DNA of 64,000 nucleotides from positions 15,004,001-15,068,000 of the forward strand of contig NC_083562.1 of the NCBI RefSeq assembly GCF_019925205.1, in the 5' to 3' direction. This document shows, piece by piece, positions 49,037 to 62,824 of this stretch. Numbering within the stretch: the first letter of the stretch is position 1; each line of letters opens with the position of its first letter. This stretch comes from Metopolophium dirhodum (Eukaryota > Arthropoda > Insecta > Hemiptera > Aphididae). Position numbers and translations under genes: made by a program. Below the pieces are notes generated by a model. That model made no database searches. It was given only the letters and a program-made list of their open reading frames with translations, and was not told the DNA's origin.

Positions 49037-52000
49037 TAAAATATTAAAGTCGATATTAGTTGGTTATACGACTGCGAGCCTAAATAATAATCATTAAGAA
49101 AACACATATTTTCATTTAATCGAAATTCCATATTATCATAAATACATAATTATTAAAAAAATGCCCTGCATAGCTATCTCTGTCGTCGCACATATGCCAA
49201 CAAGACTTTTACGACGAAACGAAGATTGTAGTCAAATGTCAACCATATTAATTATTATATAATTGAATATTTATATTACATCCTCCTCCTGTAAATACCA
49301 CGATGACGTATGGAATAAAACTTCGTCTCGGTTATGGAAAACGTACGTGTCGACTTATAAATGTATTGGGTCGTGCCCCATTTCCAGAACTCCGTAATGA
49401 AGGGTTGTTGATTGCATGAATAGCCAATGATGCCGTTATTATTACTATACGATAGCGATATTATAATATAATGACGAGCAGGACGATACGAATAGAAAAG
49501 CACATCGGGGTATAAAACGAATCACCTAGGGTGCATATAAGTCTTCAACCCTCAGTCACCGAGATATATATTATTTTGTATGAACTCATAATATTATATT
49601 ATGTTGTATATTTAATTATAATATGTATGATGGTTATAGTCTTTGTGTACGTCGACGATCGAATTGCATTATTGCATTATATTGCATTTTATACATTGTC
49701 TGGAATGTTCCTGGACAACTTTAAACATATGTAGAAAAACTGGAATTTGTATTTCTGTCCATATGGATGCGTTACTGTTTTGTCAACGAAAATAATAGCC
49801 TGCAGTACTTTCATGTATCCAGTATTGTATTAGGATAATATTTTAAATTTTAATACGATTAGGTACCATATTTAAGTTCAGCTGTTATAACTTTAAATTA
49901 TTTAATTACGTTATAATGAATACTATTCTCTAACATGTACATTATTGTACCTACCAATAACATAATTCATTTTCATATAATATAAAATTAATCAATTTTG
50001 TTTAAGATTCATAAAAAATAAAATATGAATTTTTACTTATATAATTAAAAAAGTTCTAACTAATACACTTTTTACAACCATTATAAACTCTGTTTTGACC
50101 GGTCATTAAAGGTAGTATATTATTGAAAAATCAACGTGTACTTTGTACTTTAAAGTGACATTTAAAATAATTTATGTTGTTAAATAATTTATATTTGCTT
50201 GTAACACATTTTGCTAGATTTATTTTTATATCGTGTTTCGCTACTAATTGCTTATTATGGTGGTAGAAGTGTGGTTTTGTTACCAAAACTGTGTGGGTAT
50301 AATATTATGTTAAGTAAAACTCTGAATCTTATAACTAATTAAACATTTGATTTAAACAGTTTTTAAAATTTTTTATGGTTCATTGTTGTAATCAATTTTT
50401 TAATTAAGATTTAAACGTGTTAATATACACCTTTAAAATTACTATTTCTATTTTCCTTGTAAATGTTAAGTTCACAATACACAATTATAAACATTGGAAG
50501 TTATATTTTCATAAGTTATAATGAGACTACCTAATTAAATTTTTAGAGTAATTTAATTCATCAACTATAATTTTTAAAATAATAACATAATTTATTAATG
50601 ATGCTATTAAATTTCGTGTATATATTATAATTATAATTTTTTTATTTCTATAACTTATAGTATATCACATAGTTTACTCCATAATCTTTATGTGGTTGAT
50701 AAATTGGTATTAAAATTTAAAACTATATTGATAATACTCTGATTATAATTTATACAGTACTTTATCATATTTAATTTTAAATATTGAATAGTTAGTAATA
50801 AAAAATCGATTATAATTTGGGCATTTTGATATCAATAATATTATTTATGATAAGTTTTATACTTTTATTATATTTATAAATTTATAGTTTTATAATAAAT
50901 TGTCACATGATATTATTAATATTATACGTATATAATAATTATGTGTTTATTTATTGTTTGTTTTTTCAAAGTGTACAGCTACAAAAGTTTATAAACAATA
51001 TAAATTTAATTTTGTTGTGATGTGTCTACATATTATTATCGTGTAATACATTATAACCCGTCAAAAATTTCACGAAGTTTAATACGAATAGATTATAATA
51101 TAATGTTTGACATTTATCTACTACTAAGTTATGTTCAGAAACTATCAAGTATACTTGACTAATTAAATATTATTATAATGTATATATAATTTATTTGATT
51201 AACCCCCCCCAGTAGACAAACCATGTCGTCATTTCCAGTTCAAATGATGGTCGTGATTTATAGCTATGATGTAACGTAAATATAAAAAGGAGCATAAAAA
51301 TGTCTATGCATAACTAAAATCCCTGCCGCAACGACGGCGGCGACGACGGTATACATGCAAAAATAGAGGCTGTAGTCTACTGCCATCACACCATACTTTT
51401 CCCCGCTTGCCTTTACATATACGACGGGTAGGTATAGTAGTTGTACGGTTCCCTAGTGTGTCTGAGAAGTTATGAGTGGGCCCGAAACGATGACGTTTCA
51501 CCAACAAACCCTGACAAGAATGTTTTATTGCCACGTTCCCCGCGCGCTTTTCCGCTATCCCATTATCGAGAAGACTCACTCACACACACGCACGCACACA
51601 CACAATGATTTTCCGGGAAAACCGCTTTTTCCCGTCCCCGCAGCAACCATAATTGCTCGTAAACAACTCTTCCCGCTGCACCTGCCGTGATTTGTGTCGG
51701 TGGTCTAATTCTTCCTCGTTATGCTACCGGTTTTTTATTTATTTGTTTGGTATTATTTTTTTTTTTCAGTTCCAGCTGGCATTGAGTTTTTCCTTTCTTA
51801 TTGCCCACCATACAAAATGGAATTTGGTATACGTTTGTGTCGCGGGCGTAAAAGGGCCCTCACTAACAAGGTAGAGGAAGGAAATGGAAAATTAGAATCA
51901 CATTTCATGTTTCTTCTTTCCCCCGAGTTTTGTAATAAATTGGATAAAACCGTTGTCTCGTTTTTTGTTTTTTTTTTAACACATTGGCCATTTAAAGATG

Positions 52001-52314
52001 GAAAAATCTCTCATAATAATATTTACATAACTATATTCATCTATAAATAAAAATTATTTAAAAACAGTAGTTGTTTGAACTATTTTTCATTAGTCATTAC
52101 TCATAGTAACTTATAATTATATTCACAATAACCTACTAAAGATTATTTTTCATTAAATTATTCTTATTCATGATAGGCACTGAATGGATATAAATATCAT
52201 TAAAACGGTTTTTAATGTGTGATAACAAAATAGTCACGTATTAAATTTCTTATTAGTGTCAAGTGTGTCACAACTATGCTTATTCCTTACCTAACTTAAC
52301 TTGTAGTTTGATGT
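49037..52314. other. No gene recognised; two GC-richer islands
   Basis: AT-rich except for about 49160-49560 and 51300-51960. The second contains an (AC)n-like tract near 51573-51604, followed by an open plus frame that lacks recognisable domains. A C run is at about 51202-51210. Nothing assignable. Confidence 0.4.
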
Positions 52315-52810
52315 ATAAGTGGCAGAGCCGCATTTAACGGGGGGCAAGGGGAGGCAATTGCCCCGGGGCGGCAATTTTAAGGTGATTTGAGGGGCGGCAG
52401 ATTTTTAGAAAATATATCATATTATAATATTATACGTTCTCCGTTACGAATTTCGTATTAAATTTTTAAAATAATTATTATTATATTAAAAATATTAATA
52501 CCAATAATAATTTTATCTATCAACGATTCAATAATAACTAAATGGATCACAGTTGTGTGTCTGTGTTATTTATAGCTTTTAATTTTCGGCGAGTGACTCA
52601 ATCACATCGAAGAGCTGTCGCCTGTTTGCAGTTGCGGGCAATGCGGGCTGTATGATCTAATAATAATCGCAAAAATACGTATTTGAGGATCATTTTAGTA
52701 ATCTTATCATCGACTGTCGTCTGTTGACGACCACACTACCACAGTCTCGATGCAATTTCGGTAGACAACAGTGTTGTGTTTGTTAAATTTATGTTATTGA
52801 GTACTATAGT

Positions 52811-53959
52811 ATGTCTGGTAAGCGACTTAAATTATGTGGTGCAGCTTACCAAAAAGCAGCAAAAGATAAAAAGGTGGATAAGTGGAAGTCGCTCTACTGT
52901 ACAGTAGGTTACAAGTGGGTCACTGTAATGGATGGTGTTAAATTTGAATTCAATGATATAATATCATTGTATAAGAAAAACGATTCTGAGCGGAAACGGT
53001 CAGTCAGCCTATGATATTACCAAGTATATTTGATGATATTATTGTGAATAAAGTAATTTATATATAACCTATTTACGTGGAGCCTTGTTTTAAATTTTCA
53101 ATCCTTAGCCATAAATGATAAAAGGTAAACATTTTATATATTTTTAACTACAAAATAGTTAATAAATTATAAATTTGATAAATGTTGTCAAAATTTGAAC
53201 TTTAAATGCTTATAAAAAAAATGTTGCCTATGTATTTTTAATATTTTTCAACTGCTATTATATATCAGGAGCTTTATATTAAATATTCACACTTTTTTAC
53301 CCAACAAATAAAATTTTATTGATATTTATAGAAAAAAAAACTAAAAAATTGAAAACTGACAATGTCTGTAAACAGCTCAAAAAGAGTCAAAATATTTTTA
53401 AAATTTTATGGTGTATAGAAAATGCTAATATAAACATTTAGTGAAATTTCCAAGTATCTACAGTCATTCGTTTTTTAATTACAATAAAATAAGAAAATTG
53501 TTACATGAGAAATCGAGAAATTATCAAATGTTGTAAAAATATAAATTTCAGACGCTCATAAAAATTTAATTTAAGTTTCTTGTAGACATTTTTTTTTTTG
53601 ATAAAGTTAGACAAACTTATGAGTAATCTTATATTACATTTTCAAATCTTAGATTTAAAAAGAAAAATTTTTATGAATTCTCAACTCAAAAAAATTTGCT
53701 AATTTTCTTAATTTTTCCGTATTTTGTCAAAATTTGAACTTTAAATGCTTATAAATAAAAACTGTGACTAATGATTTTTAATTTTTTTCATCTGCCTTTG
53801 AAACAATAACCTAGGAGCCTTCTATTAAATTTTCAAGATATTTATAGAAAAAAAAACTAAAAATTATTTAAATATTTTTCACTTATAGTAGACTCGACTC
53901 CTGATGTAACAACACGAGATCAACTCACAGTGTTTATGATAGCGAATAAAGAGAGGTGA
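52811..53959 (+). pseudogene. Remnant hAT transposase, N-terminus plus catalytic-core fragment
   Basis: The ATG at 52811 starts MSGKRLKLCGAAYQKAAKDK, the usual N-terminal phrase before the TTF-type zinc finger of ZMYM1-like hAT transposases. The frame then runs into the inserted repeat at about 52869, so the remainder of that frame is repeat-derived. After the repeat, 53876-53959 reads LIVDSTPDVTTRDQLTVF before a stop. This matches the first catalytic-aspartate region (DSTPD...DQLT) of the same family. Most of the middle and the whole C-terminus are missing, so it cannot be active. Confidence 0.85.
52869..53863 (-). repeat. GATTCTGAGCG-family copy nested in the hAT transposase
   Basis: The reverse complement matches the full copies from the right end (AAGGTGGATAAGTGG on + here) through the inverted motif and both internal units. 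It then stops at about 53863 without the left end. Truncated at one end and inserted after codon 20 or so of the transposase; younger than the hAT element. Confidence 0.9.
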
Positions 53960-54055
53960 AAATCATATGATATTTTTTTTTAATATATTATAGAGGCGGC
54001 AAATTTTATATTGCCCCGGGGCGGCAATTTGGCTTAATGCGGCACTGATAAGTGG

Positions 54056-54849
54056 ATGATTATATTATTATAATATATTATACAGTTTTCACTATTGACG
54101 TTGCAACTTTTGATAGAAATAATTTTAGTATCTGCTATAGATATTAAAGTATTGGGTATACGATTTTATATTGACGTGCTAATAAGGTACCTTACGTTAT
54201 ATTGGTATGTTGGTACCAATGTTGTTTGTAGGTAGGTACCTATGCTCAAATCAGTTGAAAATGATAATTATAAAACATATTGTATTCTACAATTATCAAT
54301 AGCTTGATTGATAAAGCAACAGTTAAAAATAAAAATAATAAAAAAATAACTTTTAGTTTGACTTTTTCCTGAAGGCTGATGTCATAAAATATAATAAAGC
54401 TACCTATTATTTTTCGAAAATTTCCAGGATAATATGTTTTTATAATTATTAATGAATTATTAGTATGAATGTATAATAAAATTATATTTAAAACGAATGT
54501 ATTTATTTAACTTCTATTTTTGAACAAGCGATACATTATCGATCAAAAAAATTGGCTTTTATCCAACATTTTATAATATTTAAATAATTCAATATTTACA
54601 CAGGTACACAGATTCAATTATTATAAAATGTAGGTATAACATTAAAGGCGAGTTGTGCCGCCTGTACAATTATTTATGAATTTACACATAATAGTTAATA
54701 CCAACTGAACATTAAATATGTATTTATTTTTAACTGTTGAAAAAAATATTGCAAAATGTTATTTGGGACTTGGGAAACGTATCTAAATAATATCTTTAAC
54801 CACATTATAATTTATAATAAATAAATAAATAACGTAAAAATAGGCCATA
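54056..54849. other. No gene recognised
   Basis: AT-rich spacer without a recognised feature. Confidence 0.4.
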
Positions 54850-55240
54850 AAATAGGTAGCCACTCTGCCGTACCGTTATCGGTGTTGAGTGTATATCGTT
54901 ATTGAGTAGGTTACTGTAATGAATCATAAATGTGTTAAATTTGGGTTCAATGATAAACGATTCTGAGCGGAGACAATGTAACTTTTTGGTTATTAAACAA
55001 TTATTTGAATAATAATATTACAATTCAACAAATTATAAATTTTATTTTGGTATTAATTCCCGATTATACTAAAAAGAACTAGGCTTTTTTTTGATTTTGA
55101 CCACCCTCAATGTATAAACTTTATTGGAAACCACACTCAAAGTTGCAAATCAGAGCATTTTTTCTTTTAAAAATTGTCTTCAGAAAAAAATAGGTATCAT
55201 TATAAAATTAATACATTCATTGCCCCGCTCAGAGTCTAAA
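54850..55240 (-). repeat. Short internally deleted GATTCTGAGCG-family copy
   Basis: Starts with a diverged right end (TAGGTAGCCACTCTGCCGTA), has AACGATTCTGAGCGGAG at about 54957, and closes with GCCCCGCTCAGAGTCTAAAA at about 55220-55240. At 390 bp both ends are kept and the interior is mostly lost. Confidence 0.75.
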
Positions 55241-56609
55241 ATACATTTATTATATATATTATACCTTTGTATACTATATAAAAATTACACATACACTTAA
55301 GTATATTGAATCAACACATAGGACAAATAAAAATTATACAAGCATTAAACAAAAGAGTAACCTATGAAATAAGCATACGAGGCCATTTTTGAGGAGCGTA
55401 AGGTAACTAAAAATTAAGTAGCAATATATTAAAATGCATAATTCATACTATGTAAATGTACCTATTAATATAGTTTTAATTAAAGTCTCTACAATGTTTG
55501 TAATATTATTATAAAAAGTTATATTAAATTATGTTTTTTTTTTTAAAAATGTGTTTAAATAGGTTGTACCAATTAATAATTATTTGATATCAATCATCTA
55601 AGATAATTCTTCACGATAAATATAGCGACATTGTACTGCATTATATTTTTAGCTATAATATTTAAATAGTATACATACTTATATAGTTCACTTTGTGGTA
55701 CATGATAAAATTGTAGTGATAAGAATGGCCAAATTTAAAAAAAAACACAATTTAAAAATTATATTAGTATACCAAATATCAAAATATAAACAATATAAAT
55801 ATAACAAAGCTAATTTTGGTAGGTATGTTAATGTTATACCTCTTCACCATCGCAGAAATTTATCTTAACGAATAAAATTTAACTAAAAGTGGTGTTGTGA
55901 TGAAAAAATTGTTATCCAAAGGGAAGAGCAATCTTCTTTTTTATACATTTTAAATTGGTTATTCTATTACTTTACTCCAATGAGCGAAGAAAAGTTCTAA
56001 GATTAAACATGAAAAAATCTACACTAACATGTCTTGAAGGCATGAAAACTTTTATTCTTCTAAACTTGTTCAATATGAGGGAGCACAAATTTTCGAACTC
56101 GAACTTCTGTAAACCATCAGTCTCCATTTATGTATATTGTATAATAATGTTATTTGAAACCAGAAAACATATTTATTTTTTTGAACATTGAAGTCAAAAT
56201 AGTAAAACAAAAAGCTAAAAGTGTAAATCATAATAATAAAAAATAAATTCTGTCTTAGATTATCAAATTTTTGTTTGATTATTTTTTCTTTAATACAATA
56301 ATATGCTAAAATTGTATAAATATAATCACACTGTTAAACGTAAAATTAATTAAAATATATAAACATACATTTTAGGACTAACTTTTAGGATTAAAATAAT
56401 ATGACCAATTAATATTAAACATTTGTTTGTAATATTAAGTTATATAAGGTATTTCAGTAGTTTTATTGTATTTTAATTTCAGTTAGGTGAAATATATTTA
56501 CATTAAGTTACACTAATACATTTTCTACAGAGATATAATACTTATCATTATTTGAGGACTTATATTTTTTAAATATAAAATACACAAAACTAATAATTTA
56601 CAAATCCTT
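55241..56609. other. No gene recognised
   Basis: AT-rich; one 78-codon open frame at 55955-56191 has no protein-like domain and is probably chance. Confidence 0.4.
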
Positions 56610-57151
56610 GATCAAATTCATGTGAAATTGAATTCTGGGATACTGCCAAAAATTCAAACATTAATAAAAATCCAAAATGTTCAATCTTAAATCTTTTGCT
56701 TTATACTTAACGCTCTTGAGCTGCTCTATTTATGATACATCTCTAATGAAACTATCCATAAGGACTTAAACATATCCACAGTTTAACTGCCATATCTTTC
56801 TATACAAATATTACAATCGTTTTCATAATCATTAGAACACGCTAATTAAGGAACTATCCTCTATCAAGCTCCCGGAAAATCCTCCTTACCACCTATATGG
56901 TGTAAGGATTTAAAACAACACCAATAACGAAAAAAAATTTAAATTAAATGTCAGTAGGAGTGCTTCCTCAAGTCAATGAAATATATACAATATATTACAT
57001 AGATCTGTATTGTCATATTATAATTTTTAAGATTAGTAAGATATGATAACAAGTATTATTATTATGTTGTAACCCAAGACGTATGTCTACAATATAATTG
57101 TAACTGGGTTCGCCCGTTTAAAATATACAAAATAAATAAATAAATAAATAT
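56610..57151 (+). mobile_element. Decayed Jockey-like LINE 3' end with AAATA tail
   Basis: One plus frame near 56625 reads IEFWDTAKNSNINK, and short matches follow (IHKDLNIST-like near 56757). These recall the C-terminal end of Jockey/I-type reverse transcriptase ORFs, which reads IELWG.A..SN then LHKDLNI. The frame is broken many times. The 3' UTR runs to TAACTGGGTTCGCCCGTTTA, and the element ends in an (AAATA)n-type tail at about 57128-57151, as many non-LTR elements do. The 5' part is absent. Confidence 0.6.
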
Positions 57152-60100
57152 GTTATTCACAAATTATTATTGTAAATATTTACAGATTGTATTTTATATA
57201 AAAAAAATTTAAAATAAATGTCCTGGGAGAAAGACCATTGACATACATAGGTTAATAACAATATTTTAAGGATAGGTATAGTCTTAGGCTAATATTTCCA
57301 ATATAGATTTCCTGAATACATTATTTATTGTTAAATCAGACCGATTAACATTATTAATAATCGAACAAATATTCTATAAACGACAAGAACATTGCTTGTT
57401 CGATACATTTGTATGGTGTTGTATTACAACGTAACGAATACAACAGTGGTTTAAAAATTCAGACAGTTTAACTTAGTTAACTTGGTTTAATTTAGATTTG
57501 ATTTCATATCTAAATTTGAAATACACCATCAAATATTATAATATAATTGTCATTTTTTTATGGATATTAAAATATGTTTGTATTGCTCATATTATTACAT
57601 TAACATATTATAGTATAGATGCAAACATAGAAAGATAGTGTATACAATATGGAGATATTATTATAATTTATAACAATATTATAGTAGTAATATAAATATT
57701 TTTTTGAACTACAAATAGGGTTTCTAAAAAAAAAGTTAAAAGGTTAAATCTATTGCTTTTGTTGTGAAAAATACAAAATCGAGCAAGAAGTGAAGGATCG
57801 TGTTTGGTGAACCATATATGTGGATTTGTCTGTAAGCGGAACCCAAGTAATTTGTGGGGTCGCTTTTCAAGCTAATTTGTGCCCTTTCTGTGAGTGTGGT
57901 TAGTTGTGGAGGAGTAGAAAATCTTTTAAGTAACAGTAATTTATCGTCTTTCAGCGAAATGGCAATTTACACATATACGGCAGTCGATCAATCAGTGTGT
58001 TGATATGTTGTATACTTGTATGTGTTGTGTGGAAGGGGTCGCACACTTGCACTGCACTATTTAATTGAATTAAAAATAAAAGTATACATTTCCCCAAAAA
58101 ATTTAAGTATAAAGTGCACAAATATAATTTATTATACAATAGTATGGTAAAATTGATTGATTATATTTTAAAAAGATCCTTACTTTAAATTTACATGTCA
58201 AATTAAAATATAATTTAATAAACTGATAATTAAAATACTTTTAAATTGATAATTTATTTAATATTATATATTATAATCATTTTTAAGTAAAAACAAAACT
58301 TCGTTCAACTTAGAACATAAAATGTATGTTTATAGTTTTAAAAATGTATTCATCAGAAAGGTATACTATCGCTTGTTTTTAATTGAGCAAGAAAATCACT
58401 CACACAAATGAAAGATAAGTAATTAATATTGTAATGATACACTTTTAAATATACTCTGTTATCATAATATTACATTTTGAGTATGTCTAATTATTTATAA
58501 TATCTTTTACTATACGTATAAACTTATACAATATACATGTGGAGTTAAGCTCATGTTTTTGAAAAAATCATTGTAAATACTTAATGTCAATCCACATATT
58601 TTATAATATTTAGCTATGTTATGTTTATAATTTACTTAGCTAAAATAAAATAAAATAAAATTTTTTTTCGATCGGGATAGGTGGAGTATTACCTAAAATT
58701 AACTAAAACATACAATTACACGATAAACATTATCATTTCCATGGAACACATAATAAGTAACATCGTGTCATATAAGGCAATAAAATTGATTTTTTTTTTT
58801 TATACATTTATAATAATACAATCGTTCTTTTTACCACAAACATCACTCTATTAATACCATTTTCCAATTAAAGACATTCAAAGTCTAAAGTCAATAATAT
58901 ATATATATTGATATAATTTTTGTACATTTATATGATGTTGGTATATGGTAATTGGTATAAATTTTCCCAGACGTAAGACTTAGATTCTTCTTCGAATGAT
59001 AATGTTTTATTTCCTCGTCTTGGTCTTTGAAGTATACTAAGCAGCAGTAAAAAAAAAAAAAACAATTGTGAGGCTTCGTCATATTAATTGGGTTTCAACT
59101 GTAGTAGAAGAGAAACTCTGATCAAAGGATATTTCATCTGCAAACAGTTCAAAAGAAAATTAATTAAGTTGCATAACTTTGCCGCGAACTTTTAGAACTT
59201 TTACTAATCTCATTGGTACCTTTAAGTTAATAGCAACGGGCATACGGAAAACGGCCCTATCTTTATATTATATGCATACACTTTTATTTATACAGTTTAA
59301 GTAATGACATTAGAACTACTTTCAGTTGAAAAAACAATTGACTGATTTTAACAATTAACAACATTTACATAAACAATATAAATAGAATTCTACAAAATAA
59401 ATAATATAAATAACATAACTCAAACAATTATTTACTCTTTAGTTTCTGAACAAAGTGAGGAATAAATTGGTTTAACAATGATGTTTATTTTAAGTATTAT
59501 CTTTTTTTAAAATTTTTTTCGGGCAGACGAAGTGTTTAAAAGGTTTCAATTAACACTTTATTAAAGATGAAATCAAGCCTTCCTTTATTTCTGTGCTTTG
59601 TACAGGTTTTTGATTTAACAAACAGTTTTTTTTATTATTAAGAAAACTATCGATTCTTGAATAATCATCGAAGAATTTTAAAGGAATTTCAGCAACCACG
59701 ATTTTAAATTGAACTTAAATCAGGATAATTTTATTGAATAATTTATCATTATTTGCGTGTAAGAGTGCGTGAAGTTTCTTTATACTGGCTGAAATATTTA
59801 TTTTAAAATGTAAAAAAAATATCCATAGTTATCACTTGTTAATTTATCATGCATTTTTGAAATATACATCGATCGAGTTATAACTATATTCAATTTTACC
59901 ATCTTAAAGTATGACATAGGTAGATTCTGTAATTTAAAATCCTAGTTAATACCAACTTATAATGTCCTATATTTAAAAATAAACACGAAATATTTTAAGA
60001 TTTGATCAACTCTGTAAATATATACCTATTGTTATTAAATTACAGTTATTTTTATATTACATATTATAATCTATTTTTTTTATTTTAGTTACTAAACAAA

Positions 60101-60868
60101 TAAATAATCTTTAAACATTTCATATCAAGCTATTTTTCTTTTTCTTTTTTCTTGGTTTAGATAGGTACTGTTGTATATACATTTTTTTTTCAGTCGATTA
60201 CCCGCGTTCATAAAAACACAATTCCAATGTTACAAAAACAACAATAAAGGAAAAAATTATATTGCAACGTGATGTTCTTCCATAAAAAATCATAGCGTAC
60301 ATCATACAAGTTATATCTATAAAATAATATATTTATCTTTTGTACACTCTTGCCCATCTGGTTATTTAGAAGAAATTTCGTATTGTATAATCTCATAACA
60401 GTGTATTGTCATATCTTATAGTCATCGTATAGTTTAACTGGAAAAATACTATTGATATATATATGTACAATAATCGGAGCAACTTTAATCATAATATAAT
60501 ATGATATGCTGATAGCCACACACTGCTACAGATAGTCGATAAAATCCTCTAAAACACTTAAAATAAAAAATAAAAATCATAATAGATGATTATGGATCTT
60601 TTATATGTAGACGTTTACACATGAACATAATATAAACTATATAATTTGTTTCTACAAATATTAATGAGTGTATGATATATGTTTAGAATTCATCTTGGTC
60701 CTTTAAATTAAACTAAATCTCTATGTACTTAAATCGATTGATCTTATGAACGATGCATTGTAACGTCATGGCATCATAACATAAAAATGTATAAGTTTAT
60801 TATTATTATAATATTGTTTTTCTATACTCTTATGTCGGTTTTTAGTAATATTCACAACTTGGTTGCAG
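57152..60868. other. No gene recognised
   Basis: Long AT-rich stretch. A slightly GC-richer piece at about 57780-57930 and 58000-58060 has no identified content, and short open frames lack protein-like character. Confidence 0.4.
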
Positions 60869-60922
60869 GATGGACTGATTAGGCAAGGCACTGGTGAAAT
60901 TGTGATTAATGACGAGAGATAA
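60869..60922 (+). CDS. Candidate terminal coding exon
   Basis: A good acceptor (TTCACAACTTGGTTGCAG) is followed by 17 codons, DGLIRQGTGEIVINDER, and a stop. Only the phase-0 frame is open. Codons are richer in GC than the flank, and a canonical AATAAA follows at 61244, giving a 3' UTR of about 320 nt. It would close a plus-strand gene whose upstream exons lie in the long interval to the left, possibly the gene starting at 31179. No family recognised; the frame at 60923-61186 is probably UTR. Confidence 0.35.
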   Translation, partial: DGLIRQGTGEIVINDER

Positions 60923-61243
60923 GTGATATCTTTCTATTTAGAGAATGATAATGGTGGAAATTATGCAATAGAAAGAAATGGTCTTTATATTGAACAATAT
61001 ATGTCTATATGTCCTGGACAGAAGAAAGAACGTTACTTAGTCATAAAACAAATGTTAGAAATATTTTTAACTTTGAAATTGGATCTGCTTGTCATAAAAT
61101 TATATAAATTAGTCTCATTTTTAACAAAAGTACAAGGAAGGATGAAAATAAAATTATTACCAAAGGCTATTAATTTTTTTGTATAGGTAATATTAATTAA
61201 ACTTGGTACTTTGTCCTATACCTATATTTTTCTGTAATTTCGC

Positions 61244-61249
61244 AATAAA
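61244..61249 (+). terminator. AATAAA poly(A) signal
   Basis: Canonical hexamer about 320 bases downstream of the candidate terminal exon at 60869-60922; a second overlapping copy follows. Confidence 0.4.
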
Positions 61250-61422
61250 AATAAAAATGGTAGTATCTTGGGTTATGTAGTATTATGTGAACACTATACA
61301 GTGTTGACTGTAGATCATAGTTTGCTAACTTATAAATAAAAACATAAATATAATTTGATTATGTTTTATATTATATTTATGTCAACAGACTTCACTCATA
61401 ATACCATAATAATATTAATATA

Positions 61423-61733
61423 GGGGGACGAGGTGGCCGAGCGGTATAACGCGACGGATTCGGCACAGCCGGTCCGAGTTCGATTCTCGACCACTGGGCG
61501 GCATTTTTCTCCGTGCAAGTCACGGTGTCCGGAGAACAAGTGCCGCCATCCCCCCACCCCGGGGCACGGCAGAAACCTACGGGTGCCCCATTAGAAATTC
61601 TGCCAAACACAACACACACGTGTACCAACCTACCCAATATAAAACCTACCAAACCTACCCAATATAAAACCTACAGTACCCTCCCCACACCCAATGGCCT
61701 ATGTTGCCGCGGGTTACTCAATAAAAAAAAAAA
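61423..61733 (+). mobile_element. tRNA-derived SINE with 12-bp TSD
   Basis: The 5' head looks like a class II (Leu/Ser-type) tRNA. It has A box TGGCCGAGCGG (61434-61444) and B box GTTCGATTCTC (61478-61488), forming an internal pol III promoter. A tRNA-unrelated GC-rich body and a poly(A) tail follow. It is flanked by AATATTAATATA on both sides (61411-61422 and 61734-61745). Pol III transcription and LINE-dependent retroposition are the family norm. It is not a functional tRNA gene, because the acceptor arms do not pair into a normal cloverleaf. Confidence 0.93.
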
Positions 61734-61745
61734 AATATTAATATA

Positions 61746-62824
61746 ACCAGCTATCTGTATAATATACCTATTCCTTTAAAGATAATAAAAAAATAAAAAT
61801 AACAACAATAATAACAGTGAAAAAAGAATCATATACACAAGCGACCAATAAGACCTGTAGTTTTATGTTAATGTTGACGACTATGTAGGACTTTTCTCGC
61901 AAAACTTTGACGATCATCATGCGAATACGGGTCTTATGGTGGTCTGTGGGGAAATAGAGTCCTTTACGATACAGCCCAGCTATATATTGAACCCCGAGGA
62001 CACTTCCGTTTCAATCTGGTATGTCCTATTGGCTATTACAGACGGTCCGGTTTGCTTTTAAAGCAACCGTAATTGAAAAAGTATCGACCAAAGAAAATTC
62101 TCATTGATAAATATAACACATAACATATATTACTTTTTAAAAAAAACAATATTTACAGATATTTGAAATTATTTTCTTATTTTCGACACCGCATAGAACC
62201 ATATTTTAGGATAAATCTTGATTTTAAATTGTGTGGATACTGATCAGTATATTTCATAATACTAAAATTCATTGTTAAATACGCTGAAAAAATTGAAAAT
62301 ATATGAATAAAAATATGTAAATTCGTATTAATTGAATAATACATGTATTTTGTCTTATATCATCAATATTCAATATTATATAACTTTGAATTCTCAGCAA
62401 AACTCATATATTTATTGGTTTAGAACGACGTGTTTGTATTATGCATATGAAAATTTGGTACTTATAATACTTATAATACTATATAAGTTTTTTATAATAT
62501 GAGCATTATAAAAGTTTGATTTAACTAAAACTGTTTGTCGAATATTTAGTTACCTAAGTTTATGTCTTAAAGAAATAATTGTTAATTTTTTAAAAACTAG
62601 AAAGAAAGATTATAAGGTACTTCAAAGATTTCCAAAAAAATACTGAAATTTACGAGTAGGACATATTTTTTTTAATAAAATATCTACACATTTTTTCCTA
62701 TCTAATTAAAACAAAATATAGTAATCCTAGAGTTACATTAAAAATAAATAAATTGGTTTTAGTTTTCTTTTTATAATATTTGTAATAAATATATGTTACT
62801 GATAATATTGATTATGAAAAGGGT
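61746..62824. other. No gene recognised
   Basis: AT-rich, with a somewhat GC-richer piece at about 61880-62070 of unknown content. Confidence 0.4.

Larger units (their letters stand above)
52323..54047 (+). mobile_element. Internally deleted hAT transposon with exact 8-bp TSD
   Basis: The left terminus CAGAGCCGCATTTAAC pairs with the reverse complement of the right terminus, CAGTGCCGCATTAAGCC. ATAAGTGG flanks both sides (52315-52322 and 54048-54055). Subterminal GC-rich blocks (TTGCCCCGGGGCGGCAATTT) are present at both ends. The element keeps two pieces of its transposase and has been invaded by a copy of the GATTCTGAGCG repeat. Intact TSDs show the insertion was not rearranged afterwards. 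Confidence 0.95.

Noticed and set aside
52811..53014. Complete 67-aa protein starting MSGKRLKLCG
   Set aside because: Only the first ~20 codons are hAT transposase; the rest is translation through an inserted repeat.
60923..61186. 87-aa open frame after the candidate terminal exon
   Set aside because: It begins with a weak start inside the likely 3' UTR, and its A/T-rich codons look like chance.
61423..61510. Functional tRNA gene
   Set aside because: A and B boxes are present, but the element has a long unrelated body, poly(A) and a TSD, so it is a SINE head rather than a tRNA gene.
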